A stretch of 64,000 nt of DNA from Serripes groenlandicus (Eukaryota; Mollusca; Bivalvia; Cardiida; Cardiidae): the NCBI GenBank assembly GCA_031761405.1, contig JASEVX010000011.1:64707217-64771216 (forward strand), written 5' to 3'. Below the pieces are notes generated by a model. The model did no database searches. It was not told the origin of the DNA and saw only the letters and a list, made by a program, of their open reading frames with translations. This document shows positions 10,854 to 20,275 of this stretch, in pieces (the first letter of the stretch is position 1; the number at the start of each line of letters is the position of its first letter). Position numbers and translations under genes: made by a program.

Positions 10854-10855
10854 TA

Positions 10856-11065
10856 TTAACCCTTTCCAACTTGCAGACACAGTCAGACTGAGTGAGTGAC
10901 ACCTCTGCAGCAGACGAGTTTCAAAAACATTGTCACTTAAGACTTTGTGGCAAATCTATTCACTAATTATAGCTCCATTTATAAATCTGACTTAATTACC
11001 CTGCATTTGCTTGAATGTTTTTAAAGTCATCTGCTGCAGATTTACTGTAATTGGGAAAGGGTTAA
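10856..11065. mobile_element. TTAA-MITE, old copy
   Basis: TTAACCCTTTCCAACTTGC...CTGCAGCAGACGAGTTTC on the left; AAAGTCATCTGCTGCAGATT...TTGGGAAAGGGTTAA on the right. The left boundary lies 3 bp from the previous copy's right end. Confidence 0.75.
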
Positions 11066-11109
11066 AGTATGATTTTAATGCCTGTGCTGATATCTGGAAA
11101 AAAAATGTA

Positions 11110-11294
11110 GAGAGCTGGGAGCATTGCAGAAAATGAAGAAATTGCGCCAAAAAGCAATTTCTCCTTGTGCCACATTATACTTTCAATTCTATTCAATAAT
11201 TAAACTTTCATTTATAAATATTTTCCATATTTTTTGCCAAGATGATTTCAAAGTCATCAGCTGCCAATTTGTTTAATAATAGGAGATGGTTGAA
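11110..11294. repeat. TTAA-MITE, strongly decayed
   Basis: Only the centre (GAAATTGCGCCAAAAAGCAATTTCTCC) and a weak right end (TCAAAGTCATCAGCTGCCAA...GGAGATGGTTGA) are recognisable. Confidence 0.55.
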
Positions 11295-11526
11295 ATGTGA
11301 TTTGATTTATATTTTTATAAGAAATACATATTTTCCCTGGTATTATACATTAAGGGTAGAATATTCCCAAAGGGTAAAAGGTTAAATAGTTTTCCTTTTT
11401 TTCTGACACTTACTTTCCCCTAATATAGATGTTTTATTGCAAAACTAACATAACTCCACATGAAATAAATTATAGTTAAACCAGTTTTCTACAAAGCAAT
11501 AAGTTATGGTAAAATCATTGGATATA

Positions 11527-11622
11527 TAGGACTGCAAACGAAGAACTCTAGATACAGGACATTTTGCATACATGTTCTAAAATCCCTATTTGATCCTATA
11601 ACCCTATGGTGTGGGTCTCAAT
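11527..11622 (-). mobile_element. PAL palindromic MITE, half copy
   Basis: AACTCTAGATACAGGACATT...GTTCTAAAATCCCTATTTGA...AACCCTATGGTGTGGGTCTCA is the flank plus one palindrome arm, in reverse orientation to copy 1. Cut off by the TTAA-MITE at 11627. Confidence 0.6.
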
Positions 11623-11626
11623 GAAA

Positions 11627-11855
11627 TGCAGATGCTTTCTTTCGGGCACCTCCGCAGCAGACAACTTTTAAAAACATTGTAGAAAAAGAAGTAATTGCTT
11701 ACAATGATCCATTTCCTCCTTAATAACAATATGTTCAATTATATAAAATAGTTGTTCTTTCATTTTTATAAATTTAAAAAAAAAAAAAATCCATATATTT
11801 GATTAGATGATTTCAAAGTCATCTGCTGCAGATTTGTTGTATGTGGGAAAGGGTT
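11627..11855. mobile_element. TTAA-MITE, old copy, left terminus lost
   Basis: GCAGATGCTTTCTTTCGGGC...GCAGCAGACAACTTTT through TCAAAGTCATCTGCTGCAGA...GTATGTGGGAAAGGGTT. A13 run internally. Confidence 0.7.
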
Positions 11856-12050
11856 CACAAACTTTGTTGGAAGATATTTTCTCAAACAATCTGGATCTGT
11901 AATTTGGGCATTTTTTCTTGCAGTACTCTGTGACCCCCTGGTAGAGTAAAGCCCTGCAATTAGTAGAAATTACTTTTGCAGACTTGGTGCCGTTTGAAAG
12001 CTCGTTGTGAATTCATATGAAAACCATGTGGTACGCAAAATGTGTTTCTT

Positions 12051-12170
12051 TACCCTTTCCCACATTGAAACACCTTTTGAAGCCTCTGTAGTACACATCT
12101 TACGAAAGTGTTGTTTTGTAATTGAAAGAGGGATAAAGGCATTAACAATGAATTTCTCCATTTTTCAACA
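12051..12170. repeat. TTAA-MITE fragment
   Basis: TACCCTTTCCCACATTGAAACACC...AAGCCTCTGTAGTACAC is a decayed left part; the remainder is not alignable by eye. Confidence 0.5.
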
Positions 12171-12321
12171 ATCTTTTACTCTAAAATTCAATTATTAAAG
12201 TTATCTTTTTCTTTTTCCTGGATTTTCCTTTCTTTGTTAATTTATATGAGAATCATTTTGAAGGAATAATGAATGAGTGTACATAATGTGATATGTAAAA
12301 AAACCTGCCCACCCAGTTTCG

Positions 12322-12550
12322 TTATCCCTTTTCCTCATAAATACGCTTTCTGACACCTCTACAGCAGAAGACTTTTGAAAACATTATGGCAAAAGAAGAA
12401 ATTGCTCATTATGAGCAATTTCTCTTTTTGTCACAATATTTTCAACTCTATTTAATAATTTCACTCTCATGTATAGAGATTTTTCACATTTTTACCAAAA
12501 TGATTTCAAAGTCGTCTGCTTCAGATTTGTTGTTTGTGGGAAAGAGTTAA
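12322..12550. mobile_element. TTAA-MITE, old copy
   Basis: TTATCCCTTTTCCTCATAAATACG...CTCTACAGCAGAAGAC left, hairpin AAATTGCTCATTATGAGCAATTTC, TCAAAGTCGTCTGCTTCAGA...GTGGGAAAGAGTTAA right. Confidence 0.8.
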
Positions 12551-12630
12551 GTGATGGATGCCTAGGATTTGCCTGTAAACGAAATTTTAATCTTAATGAT
12601 TTTGCTTCGTTATTGCAGTGATTTACATAT

Positions 12631-12697
12631 CTTTTCCCACAATGCAACAAATCTGCAGTAGACGCAACTTTTGAAAACATCAAGACAAAAATTATGG
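12631..12697. repeat. TTAA-MITE left fragment
   Basis: CTTTTCCCACAATGCAACAAATCTGCAGTAGACGC...GAAAACATCAAGACAAAAATTATGG, old-subfamily left end only. Confidence 0.55.
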
Positions 12698-12795
12698 AAA
12701 GTGTTTGTCGATGAAAGCATTGTCTGCTGGAATATTATAGTTCGAATTATTGCAAATGTTGAAATGTTTGAAAATGAAGCGTGTTACTGCCTGTC

Positions 12796-13025
12796 TTAAC
12801 CCTTTCCCTCATATATACGCTTTCTGACGCCTCTGCAGCAGACAACTTTTTGAAAACATAGTGACAAAAGAAGAAATTGCACAAACCGTGCAATTTCTCC
12901 TTTTGCCACAATGTTTTCCACTTTTTGTCATAGGTTATCCATTCAATTATGGAGATTTATTATGTTTAGACAAAATATGTTCAAAGTCGTCTGCTGCAGA
13001 ATTGTCGTATGAGGGAAAGGGTTAA
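12796..13025 (-). mobile_element. TTAA-MITE, young, unit 1 of tandem array
   Basis: A full 230-bp copy from TTAA to TTAA in reverse orientation: TTAACCCTTTCCCTCATATA, GACGCCTCTGCAGCAGACAA, hairpin GCACAAACCGTGC, right end GTCTGCTGCAGAATTGTCG...GAGGGAAAGGGTTAA. First unit of a 269-bp tandem array. Confidence 0.9.
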
Positions 13026-13294
13026 TGCGTCTGTATGTGGCAAAAGGAAAGTGTAATTAGAACAGGCGACCTTTCCCTCATATAGACGCTTTCTGACGCC
13101 TCTGTAGCAGACAGCTTTTTGAAAACATAGTGACAAAAGAAGAAATTGCACAAAATGTGCAATTTCTCCTTTTGCCACAATGTTTTCCACTTTTTGTCAT
13201 AGGTTATCCATTCAATTATGGAGATTTATTATGTTTAGACAAAATATGTTCAAAGTCGTCTGCTGCAGAATTGTCGTATGAGGGAAAGGGTTAA
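13026..13294 (-). repeat. tandem unit 2 (51-bp... spacer plus MITE)
   Basis: A spacer (TGCGTCTGTATGTGGCAAAAG then GAAAGTGTAATTAGAACAGGC) joins a MITE copy (13071-13294) that lacks the leading TTAAC. The hairpin is GCACAAAATGTGC. ATTGTCGTATGAGGG occurs at 13001 and 13270, giving the 269-bp period. Confidence 0.85.
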
Positions 13295-13562
13295 TGTGTC
13301 TGTATGTGGCAAAAGGAAAGTGTAATTAGAACAGGCGACCTTTTCCCTCATATAGACGCTTTCTGACGCCTCTGCAGCAGACGGCTTTTTGAAAACAGTG
13401 ACAAAAGAAGAAATTGCTCAAAACGAGCAATTTCTTCTTTTGCCACAATGTTTTCCACTTTTAGTCATAGGTTACCCATTCAATTATAGAGATTTTCTGT
13501 ATTTTGACAAAATATGTTTCAAGTTGTCTTCTGCAGAATTGTCGTATGAGGGAAATGGTGAA
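13295..13562 (-). repeat. tandem unit 3 (spacer plus MITE)
   Basis: The same spacer again, then a MITE copy (13341-13562) with hairpin GCTCAAAACGAGC and a decayed terminus GGGAAATGGTGAA. ATTGTCGTATGAGGG is at 13538, 268 bp from the previous. This unit carries the other hairpin allele (GCTC/GAGC). Confidence 0.85.
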
Positions 13563-13713
13563 TCCTTTCCCACAAACAACAAATTTGAAAATCGGGACAA
13601 AATTACGGGAAATCTCTACGAACGAAAGTACATGTATCATTGTTGAAAACATTGTGGCAAAAGCCTGTCTGCTGTAGATGCATCATAAAGTGTCTAAATG
13701 TGGGACAGGCTAA
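13563..13713. repeat. TTAA-MITE, old, internally deleted
   Basis: TCCTTTCCCACAAACAACAAATTTG left and GTCTGCTGTAGATGCATC...AATGTGGGACAGGCTAA right; the centre is reduced to GAAAACATTGTGGCAAAAG. Confidence 0.65.
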
Positions 13714-13838
13714 TTAAACTCTTTATAAGAAATCGATGGATAACCGAAAAACCCTAGAAGTTTGAAATTATCAAATTAAATTAAATAAGATTAAAAGATG
13801 AGTGCAACTGTTCTTAAGTGAGTTTGGAATTTACTCCT

Positions 13839-14030
13839 TTAACCCTTTCCCTCATACGACAATTCTGCAGCAGACGACTTTGAACATATTTTGTCAAAAT
13901 TTAGAAAATTTCTATAATATGGATAACCTATTTACTAAAAGTGGAAAATATTGTGGAAAAAGGAGAAATTGCTCAAAAAAACGTCTGCTGCAGAGGCGTC
14001 ATAAAGCGTCTATATGAGGGAAAGGGTTAA
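13839..14030 (+). mobile_element. TTAA-MITE, young, right hairpin arm deleted
   Basis: TTAA to TTAA. After GAGAAATTGCTC it jumps to AAAAAAACGTCTGCTGCAGAGGCG, losing the right arm of the central hairpin and about 35 bp. Both termini are intact. Confidence 0.85.
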
Positions 14031-14292
14031 CTTAATAAAATAGACAAATAGAACGTTTCTTGAATATTTTTTCTGAAGAGGGAAGGATTCTTCAGGTTTT
14101 CATTAGGTTCAGTAATTTGCTTGAAGAAAAAAAGACAGGGAAAATTATATAACAGATGCGGTAATACTGAGAGACTGTGGAATATGAATATAAGATTTTT
14201 AGATTTTGTAAGTGGTTTCAATTAAAGGCTCTTAAACCAGCTTTTGAAGAGTAATGATGTTCTTACTTCAAAATGTTCAAAGTAACTCGGAT

Positions 14293-14533
14293 ATAACCCT
14301 TTCCCACATATAGGTGCTTTCTGACGCCTCTTTAGCAGACGTACGTCTTTTGAAAACATTGTGACAAAAAGAGAAATATGCTTAAAACATGCAATTTCTT
14401 GTTGACTGCCAAAATGGTTTTATCATTTTTCAGTATAATAATTTAATTCCGGCCTTCATTTAAAGAGAATTTTCTTGTTTTTGTCTAGATGTTTTCAGAA
14501 TTGTTAAATTGTTAATCTTCCTATGTAACTCTT
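14293..14533. mobile_element. TTAA-MITE, old copy
   Basis: TAACCCTTTCCCACATATAGGTGCTTTCTGACGCC...TTTAGCAGACG left; the right end has decayed (GAATTGTTAAATTG...CTATGTAACTCTTTAA). Confidence 0.6.
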
Positions 14534-14794
14534 TAACTGCATGATATTTATTACTTTTTACAGTTTTCTGCCTCAAATTTTTTTTCCCATGAGATCTTTT
14601 TCCCCCCAAAGTTTTCAAAGGGCATCAGTGGTGTCAGAAATTATCTGCCTAACAGAAACGGGCCATGTTCATTTTGTGCCTAATTTTAATAGCTGTTGCA
14701 AATTATGAGATTAAATGCTTTTAACAACAATTAAACCTGAATGCAACAGTATGGTTATTAAATAGAGATGAAAGCATTGTGACTATCATCAGTC

Positions 14795-14955
14795 ATGTTT
14801 CACCAATTGGCCATAAGTCTATAATATGGGAAGGAAGACCATTGCTTTGGAAGATTGTTGGTTGGACTACTGGACAGGGAGAGCCAGGAAACACAGTTTT
14901 AGGTGAACCAGCTACAGTAACTGTGAATCAAACTGAAATACTGTTGAAAAAGGTG
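14795..14955 (+). mobile_element. SINE type B, 5'-truncated and decayed
   Basis: TCACCAATTGGCCATAAGTCTATAATATGGGAAGG and GAGCCAGGAAACACAGTTTTAGGTGAACCAGC correspond to the body of the SINE at 34010. It ends CTGAAATACTGTTGAAAAAGGTG. The open frame across it is SINE-derived. Confidence 0.65.
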
Positions 14956-15190
14956 TTACGCCTTTCCCACCTGCAGACGCATTTTGACACAATAGCAGTT
15001 CTAAGACAACTTTTGAAAACATTGTGGTCAAAGGTGAAATTGCTCATGATGAGCAATTTCTCCTTTGGCCCCAATGTTTTCAGCTTTATTAACAATGAAG
15101 CTATCTTTTATGGAGATTTTTGAGGTTTTTGTCACTATGTTTTCAAAGTTGTCTGCTGCAGATTTGTTGTATATTGTGGGAAAGGGTTTA
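14956..15190. mobile_element. TTAA-MITE, old copy
   Basis: TTACGCCTTTCCCACCTGCAG left, hairpin GAAATTGCTCATGATGAGCAATTTCTCC, right TCAAAGTTGTCTGCTGCAGA...TGTGGGAAAGGGTTTA. Confidence 0.8.
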
Positions 15191-15474
15191 GCTCAAACCA
15201 ATCAAACCTCTTTGCCACCCATGCCCGGTCACCGTACTCCTAATTGCAAGACGAACCAATAGACACTGTTGGTAAAACAACCAGCAATTAATGCATTGAT
15301 TGTAACTGTTGAAAATAACTAATTCAGTGGCATTACTTGAAATGTTTGTTTGACAACTTGTCATGCTGAAATAGCAATAGTTATGCCCTAAGCCATTTAC
15401 ATGTAACCAACCTTTTTTCTACAATGATTTGAAAGTTTGCTGCTGCATAATGTATCAATAAGTGCAAATTGAAC

Positions 15475-15650
15475 AGGTCTTTTCCCCACAAAATTTCTCT
15501 TATTACTCAACCAAATCCTATGTTGTGGGTACTCAAAAGAATCATCTCACTGAGACAATTCTTTTGAGTACCCACAACATAGGGCTTGAATGTCAAATAA
15601 GGATTTTAGAACATAAAAAATGCACCTCATCTAGAGCTTGATCTGTTTTA
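15475..15650 (+). mobile_element. PAL palindromic MITE, copy 2
   Basis: Palindrome at 15513-15587. Left flank TTTTCCCCACAAAATTTCTC...ACTCAACC; right flank GTCAAATAAGGATTTTAGAACAT...CTCATCTAGAGCTTG. Arms carry CTC/GAG at the position where copy 3 has CCC/GGG. Confidence 0.85.
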
Positions 15651-15740
15651 ATTCTATACAACATACAGATAACTTAAATAAACATATTGACTCTAAAGGA
15701 TTTTTTCAAAGTTGTCACTAGTTCTGCTGCATATTTAGAA

Positions 15741-15955
15741 ACCGCTGTGTTCGAGTGGTTAACGTCAGGAATTTGAAACCGGGTATCCTGGGTTCGATCC
15801 CCAGTCGCGGCACGACGGTCATGGTGGACTGCCCTTGGGCAATGCACATTTTCTAGCCTATAGTACTGTTATTTTACCCAGGGATCATGAATAAGTGAAC
15901 TGTCGCTGTGATATAACTGAAATAATGTTGAAAGCGGCGTAAAACCCCAATAAAA
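15741..15955 (+). mobile_element. tRNA-derived SINE, type A, full length
   Basis: tRNA-like head ACCGCTGTGTTCGAGTGGTTAACG with B box GGGTTCGATCCCCAG and paired ends (CCGC...GCGG). Body GTCATGGTGGACTGCCCTTGGGCAATGCACATTTTCTAGCC, then TTTACCCAGGGATCATGAATAAG. The 3' end is GTTGAAAGCGGCGTAAAACCCCAATAAAA. The leucine/serine-tRNA-like head fits a pol III driven SINE. Confidence 0.85.
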
Positions 15956-16079
15956 CGGAACTGCTGCATATTTGTTTTATATTGGAAAGGATTAAGCCAT
16001 TAATTGACAATTGTTTTTTTCTACAATTATTTCAAAAGTTGACTTCTACATGTGTGTCTGAATTATAAGGTGTCTCTGC

Positions 16080-16265
16080 TTTTAACAGATGCTTTCTAAC
16101 GCCTCTGCAGCAGCATATTTTTAAATCGTTGTGACTAAAGGAGAAATTGCTGATATTGAGCAATTTTTACTTTTGCCAGAATGTTTCAATTCTATATATT
16201 CAATAAATATACTTCTGTCTTGAAAGTCGTCTGCTGCAGTTTTGAAGTATGTTGGAAAGTGTTAA
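16080..16265. mobile_element. TTAA-MITE, old copy
   Basis: TTTTAACAGATGCTTTCTAACGCCTCTGCAGCAGC left, hairpin AAATTGCTGATATTGAGCAATTTTT, right GAAAGTCGTCTGCTGCAGTT...TGGAAAGTGTTAA. Confidence 0.75.
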
Positions 16266-16722
16266 TAGATTTTAAAAAGAAGGATTAAAACTTGAGGTAT
16301 GTCGGAGAAAGCGTTGATATATCCATTACAAAACAGTCAGACCACACTGTTTGTTTTTTGCACCACTGTGACAACATATAAATCCATTAGGCAAATAGAA
16401 TGATCTCATCTATTATTTGATAGCATTTTAATTACCATAGCAACGGTTAATCTGTTCTCTTTTAAGTCCTCGGAAGGTGATAACCTTTTATAAAATGAAT
16501 GGAAAAAGGAGAAATGGCTCCGTCCCCCGCAATGTTTTCTCCCTGGTTTTGACATAATAAACATCTTATTTTTCACATAGTTGTATATATATATATTTGT
16601 TTCCTGATTTGAACAATAAATTTGGTAGAGTCAAATATGTATAAAAATTGCATGTCACTCTGCAATGGACTCAATCTTTCTGGATAAATGAAATTGACAT
16701 TAATTATTACTTCCTTGAACTT
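16266..16722. other. intergenic, nothing recognised
   Basis: Includes a short AGGAGAAATGGCTCCGTCCCC remnant near 16508 and a (TA)n run near 16583. No gene. Confidence 0.45.
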
Positions 16723-16782
16723 ACAGAGGACTAGATAAGTGGGAGTGAACTGACAGAGGACTAGATAAGTGGGAGTGAACTG
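16723..16782. repeat. 30-bp tandem duplication
   Basis: Two identical 30-bp units starting ACAGAGGACTAGATAAGTGG at 16723 and 16753. It lies at the left edge of PAL copy 3. Confidence 0.85.
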
Positions 16783-16786
16783 GTCA

Positions 16787-16947
16787 TTTCCCGACAATAT
16801 CTCGCTTATGACTCAACCAAACCCTATGTTGTGGGTACCCAAAAGAATCGTCTCACTGAGACGATTCTTTTGGGTAACCACACCATAGGGTTTGAGTGTC
16901 AAATAAGGATTTTAGAACATAAAAAACGCACCTTATCTAGAGCTCTG
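16787..16947 (+). mobile_element. PAL palindromic MITE, copy 3
   Basis: Palindrome 16819-16893, 35 of 37 arm positions paired. Both arms carry the CCC/GGG allele (GGTACCCAAAAG ... CTTTTGGGTA). Right flank TGTCAAATAAGGATTTTAGAACAT...CACCTTATCTAGAGCTC. Confidence 0.9.
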
Positions 16948-17021
16948 AACTTATATGAGTTCTTTTATATTTCATGGAATTACTAAAAGAAAATTGATAC
17001 TATGATAGACCAATATTTAAT

Positions 17022-17256
17022 TTAACCCTTTCCCCCATATAGATGCTTTCTGATGCCTCTGCAGCACAGCAGACAGCTTTTGAAAACATGGCGACAAAAG
17101 AAGAAATTGTTTAAAACAAGCAATTTCTCCTTTTGTCATCATGTTTTCAATTCTATTCAATGAATAACTTCTTTCATTTAATGGAATTTTCTGAGCTTTT
17201 GCCTAAACATGTTCAAAGTCGTCTGCTGCAGATTAGCTGTATGTGGGAAAGGGTTG
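17022..17256. mobile_element. TTAA-MITE, old copy
   Basis: TTAACCCTTTCCCCCATATAGATGC, with a local duplication GCAGCACAGCAGACAGC in the subterminal block. Hairpin AAATTGTTTAAAACAAGCAATTTC; right CAAAGTCGTCTGCTGCAGATTAGC...GTGGGAAAGGGTTGA. Confidence 0.85.
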
Positions 17257-17568
17257 AAATTACGCAATATGCAACGGCAGATTATTGTCTTTTATCACGA
17301 TAACTTGAAGTGTGGTTATTTGCAGCCGGGTTTTCATTAAGAAATTGAGTAGAAGGCTTAATTGTGAAAGTATGAGTCAAAGTGTTTAGCACAGGATCGC
17401 CACTGTGAGTTTCAACTCTTTAATATTTGTTTCTGTCAAATTTTTCTCAACAAATCCTCTAATCTTAAGGATAAATTCGCGACAACCAGTCAATTTGGCC
17501 GTCTGCAGTGAAAACTCTGTTGCTGTTTAACTGTATAAGGGTAAAACCTCTACCAGGCGCTGACACAT

Positions 17569-17798
17569 TTAACCTTTTCCCTCATAAGACAATTCTGCAG
17601 CAGACGACTTTGAACATATTTTGTCAAAACATAGAAAATCTCTATAATTGAATGGATAACCTATGACTAAAAGTGGAAAACATTGTGGCAAAAGGAGAAA
17701 TTGCTCGTTTTGAACAATTTCTTCTTTTATCCCTATGTTTTCAAAAAGCCGTCTGCTGCAGAGGCGTCAGAAAGCGTCTATATGAGGGAAAGGGTTAA
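17569..17798 (+). mobile_element. TTAA-MITE, young, full length
   Basis: Exactly 230 bp TTAA to TTAA. Hairpin left arm GCTC, right arm GAAC: one unpaired change in an otherwise GCTC/GAGC copy. Abuts an old copy. Confidence 0.92.
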
Positions 17799-17815
17799 GT
17801 GTTTTTGCAGCCATT

Positions 17816-18004
17816 AAATTTAGAAACCACAAATTGCCAAAGAAGAAATTCATCATAATGTGCAGTTTCACCTTTTGCCACAATATTTTTAATTGATTTC
17901 AATACCACAATTCATGTACTTGCGTTTCTAGAGATTCGCCGTATTTCTGCCTGAATGTTTTCAAAGTCGTCTGCTGCAGATTTGTTGCATGTGGCAAAGG
18001 GTCA
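17816..18004. mobile_element. TTAA-MITE, old, left end lost
   Basis: GCCAAAGAAGAAATTCATCATAATGTGCAGTTTCACC centre; right CAAAGTCGTCTGCTGCAGATTTGTTGC...GGCAAAGGGTCAA. Confidence 0.7.
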
Positions 18005-18080
18005 AAAGCTTTCCTGCATAGCAACAAGAGACAATACCAATTCAATTTACGAACTTTCTATCTTGCCTGGAGGACACGCA

Positions 18081-18292
18081 AGACCCTTTCCCATTTATAA
18101 CAAATCTGCAGCAGACGATCTTGAAAATAGACTAAGGAAAAACATGGATGCTCTATCAGGGAAAGTATAACTATTGAAATCAGTGTGGAAAAAAGAGAAA
18201 TTGATCTGTAAGAGCAATATTACTTTTTTTTCATGACATTTTCAAAATATGTGGTAGCCATCAAAATGTGTCTTCCTTTAGGGAGTGCTTAA
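18081..18292. mobile_element. TTAA-MITE, old copy
   Basis: AGACCCTTTCCCATTTATAACAAATCTGCAGCAGACG left; the right half has decayed (GGTAGCCATCAAAATGTGTC...AGTGCTTAA). Confidence 0.65.
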
Positions 18293-18299
18293 ACTTGAA

Positions 18300-18353
18300 T
18301 GTCAGACGCCACTGCAGCAGACTAATTATGAACACATTGTTGAAACAAGAGGC
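18300..18353. repeat. left part of interrupted TTAA-MITE
   Basis: TCAGACGCCACTGCAGCAGACTAATTATGAACACATTGTTGAAA is continued by GGAGAAATCTCTTATAATGAGCAATTTCTCC at about 19004, after a ~640-bp insertion. Confidence 0.6.
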
Positions 18354-18998
18354 CCATGAGGGCCTATGCTATACTAGCTGGCATGGTTCTTTGGTCATTT
18401 CCAATCAAGAGCATGTATGTATGGTGAAGATCGGATAGTAAATGGAGGCTCTATTGTGTTCACAAGATGTATTATAGCAATTTTGACAATTTCAAGGGCC
18501 ATAATCCAGTCTTGCATGGTTGGATCTGGCTGGTTTGCCAAAGGAACTGATCACTCATCAATATTTAACTACTATCAAGTTTGGTGAAGATTGGATAGTA
18601 AATGGAGGCTCTATTTTGTTCACAAGCTGTATTATAGCAATTTTGACAATTTCAAGGGCCATAATCCAGTCACGCAACCGAGGGCACATCTGGCTGGTTT
18701 TCAAAAGGAACCACGCTCTCATCAATATTTAACAACTATCTAAGTTTGGTGAAGATCAGATAGTAAATGGAGCCTCTATTGTGTTCACAAGCTCTATTAT
18801 AGCAATTTTGACAATTTCAAGGGCCATAATCCAGTCTTGCATAGGCTGATCTAGCTGGTTTGCGAAAGGAACTGAGCTCTCTTGGATATCTAACTACTGT
18901 ATAAGTTTTATTGAGATACAATCAAAACTGAAGACTTTATCGCGTTCACAAGCAATTGTTTACGGACGCACGCACAGACGGTCTTTGGCCAGTAGAGC
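18354..18998 (+). mobile_element. element with ~160-bp tandem modules
   Basis: Begins with the small hairpin GGCCCATGAGGGCC (18357-18370). Three diverged modules follow, marked by GGAGGCTCTATTGTGTTCAC at 18444, 18604 and 18769 (spacing ~160-165), each with ATTATAGCAATTTTGACAAT and AAGGGCCATAATCCAGTC. It ends GGACGCACGCACAGACGG. Architecture matches bivalve pearl/BIV160-type non-autonomous elements, often attributed to Helitrons. That assignment is by structure only. Confidence 0.65.
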
Positions 18999-19110
18999 TA
19001 AAAAGGAGAAATCTCTTATAATGAGCAATTTCTCCTTTTGCAACAATGATTTCGACTGAAATATTAAGCTTTTATTTGTAGAGAATTAATTTCATATTTT
19101 TGCCAAGGAA
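18999..19110. repeat. right part of interrupted TTAA-MITE
   Basis: AAAAAGGAGAAATCTCTTATAATGAGCAATTTCTCCTTTTGC resumes the copy broken at 18353. The right terminus is not recognisable. Confidence 0.55.
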
Positions 19111-19173
19111 TTTCAGAAATATAACTAAAATGCTGTTGAATCAGCTTCGTTGGAACACCATGAACAAAAGAGA

Positions 19174-19380
19174 ATAACCGTTTCCAATATATGCAACAAA
19201 TCTGCAGCAAACGACTTTCATACCACCCGGCCAGGCAAAAATATGGAAAACCTATATAAATGAAATGAGTTAAAAACAGTTGTGTCATAAGGCGAAATTG
19301 CTCACTTCTGCAAAAGTGTTTTATAAAGCCGTCTGCTGCAGATGCATCAACAAAATTTTCTACAAGTGGGTAAGGGATAT
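19174..19380. mobile_element. TTAA-MITE, old copy
   Basis: TAACCGTTTCCAATATATGC...CTGCAGCAAACGACTTTC left; AAAGCCGTCTGCTGCAGATGC...AAGTGGGTAAGGGATA right. Its right portion (from about 19291) is duplicated at 19661. Confidence 0.7.
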
Positions 19381-19410
19381 GATAGGCTGGAACTCATGGG
19401 CAAAACTATA

Positions 19411-19645
19411 TTAACCCTTTCCCCTCATACAACAATTCTGCAGCAGACGACTTTGAACGTATTTTGTCAAAACATAGGAAATCTCCATAATTGAATGGAT
19501 TATTAACCTATGACAAAAAGTGGAAAATACTGTGGCAAAAGGAGAAATTGCACGTTTTGTGCAATTTCTTCTTTTGTCACTATGTTTTCAAAAAGCTGTC
19601 TGCTGCAGAGGCGTCAGAAAGTGTCTATATGAGGTAAAGGGTTAA
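19411..19645 (+). mobile_element. TTAA-MITE, young, full length
   Basis: TTAA to TTAA, 235 bp because of small insertions (CCCCTC terminus; a GATTATTAACC duplication). Hairpin GCACGTTTTGTGC, fully paired. Sits between two copies of a duplicated ~130-bp segment. Confidence 0.92.
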
Positions 19646-19649
19646 AAAA

Positions 19650-19790
19650 AGTTTGCATGAGGTGAAATTGCTCACTTCTGCAAAAGTGTTTTATAAAGCC
19701 GTCTGCTGCAGATGCGTAAACAAAAAGTGTCTGCAAGTGGGAAAGGGATATATAGGCCAGAACTCATGGGCAAAACTGTATTAATACTGG
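19650..19790 (+). repeat. duplicate of 19280-19415 segment
   Basis: GAAATTGCTCACTTCTGCAA...GCCGTCTGCTGCAGATGCG...CTCATGGGCAAAACTGTATTAA parallels 19291-19414 at an offset of 370 bp, with about 10 differences. Confidence 0.75.
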
Positions 19791-20026
19791 CATAAAACAC
19801 CTTTTATTGACATAAATTAGAGGGTCTTTTGTGGTATTTAAAAATATTGACTCTGGGAGCCATCAATAACATTTTCATTTGATGTCAAAACACAATGTAC
19901 TTGATTGTATAAAATTATGGACGATTTCACTTAAAACCAATTTACATTGATTTTTAATATTCATGTGTCAAAGAACCCTCCGTTCAATATTGTTCTATTT
20001 ATTACACCTTCTTCTTTGTAACTTAT

Positions 20027-20200
20027 AATCCCTTTCCCACATACAGACGCTTTTTAACACTTCTGCAGCAGTCGACTTTTGAAGACACATTGCAACAAAT
20101 GGAGAAAATGCTCAAAACAAGCAATTTCTCCTTTTGTCACAATGTTTTTTTTTTATAATAACTGTATCTTCATGTAAAGAGTTACAGATAATTCTTATGT
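20027..20200. mobile_element. TTAA-MITE, old, 3' truncated
   Basis: AATCCCTTTCCCACATACAGACGC...CTGCAGCAGTCGAC left, centre AAAATGCTCAAAACAAGCAATTTCTCC; cut by the tRNA-like repeat at 20203. Confidence 0.7.
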
Positions 20201-20202
20201 AA

Positions 20203-20272
20203 TGACCCGGCCGGGGATTGAATCCACGACCTGCCGCACCAGAGGCGCACCACACCCTCTACCACGACAAAA
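20203..20272 (-). repeat. tRNA-like SINE head
   Basis: On the minus strand: GTCGTGGTAGAGGGTGTGGTG ... GGTCGTGGATTCAATCCCCG, a recognisable A/B-box arrangement with T-arm pairing. Acceptor pairing is poor, so it is a SINE remnant. Confidence 0.55.
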
Positions 20273-20275
20273 AAA

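Noticed and set aside
13389..13646. Frames such as TKEEIAQNEQFLLLPQCFPL and relatives at many loci
   Set aside because: The same peptide appears wherever a reverse-oriented TTAA-MITE lies; it is the translated central hairpin.
14779..15123. 114-residue plus frame
   Set aside because: Runs from a SINE type B fragment into a TTAA-MITE.
16573..16797. 74-residue minus frame with repeated QFTPTYLVLC
   Set aside because: The repeat is the translated 30-bp tandem duplication at 16723.
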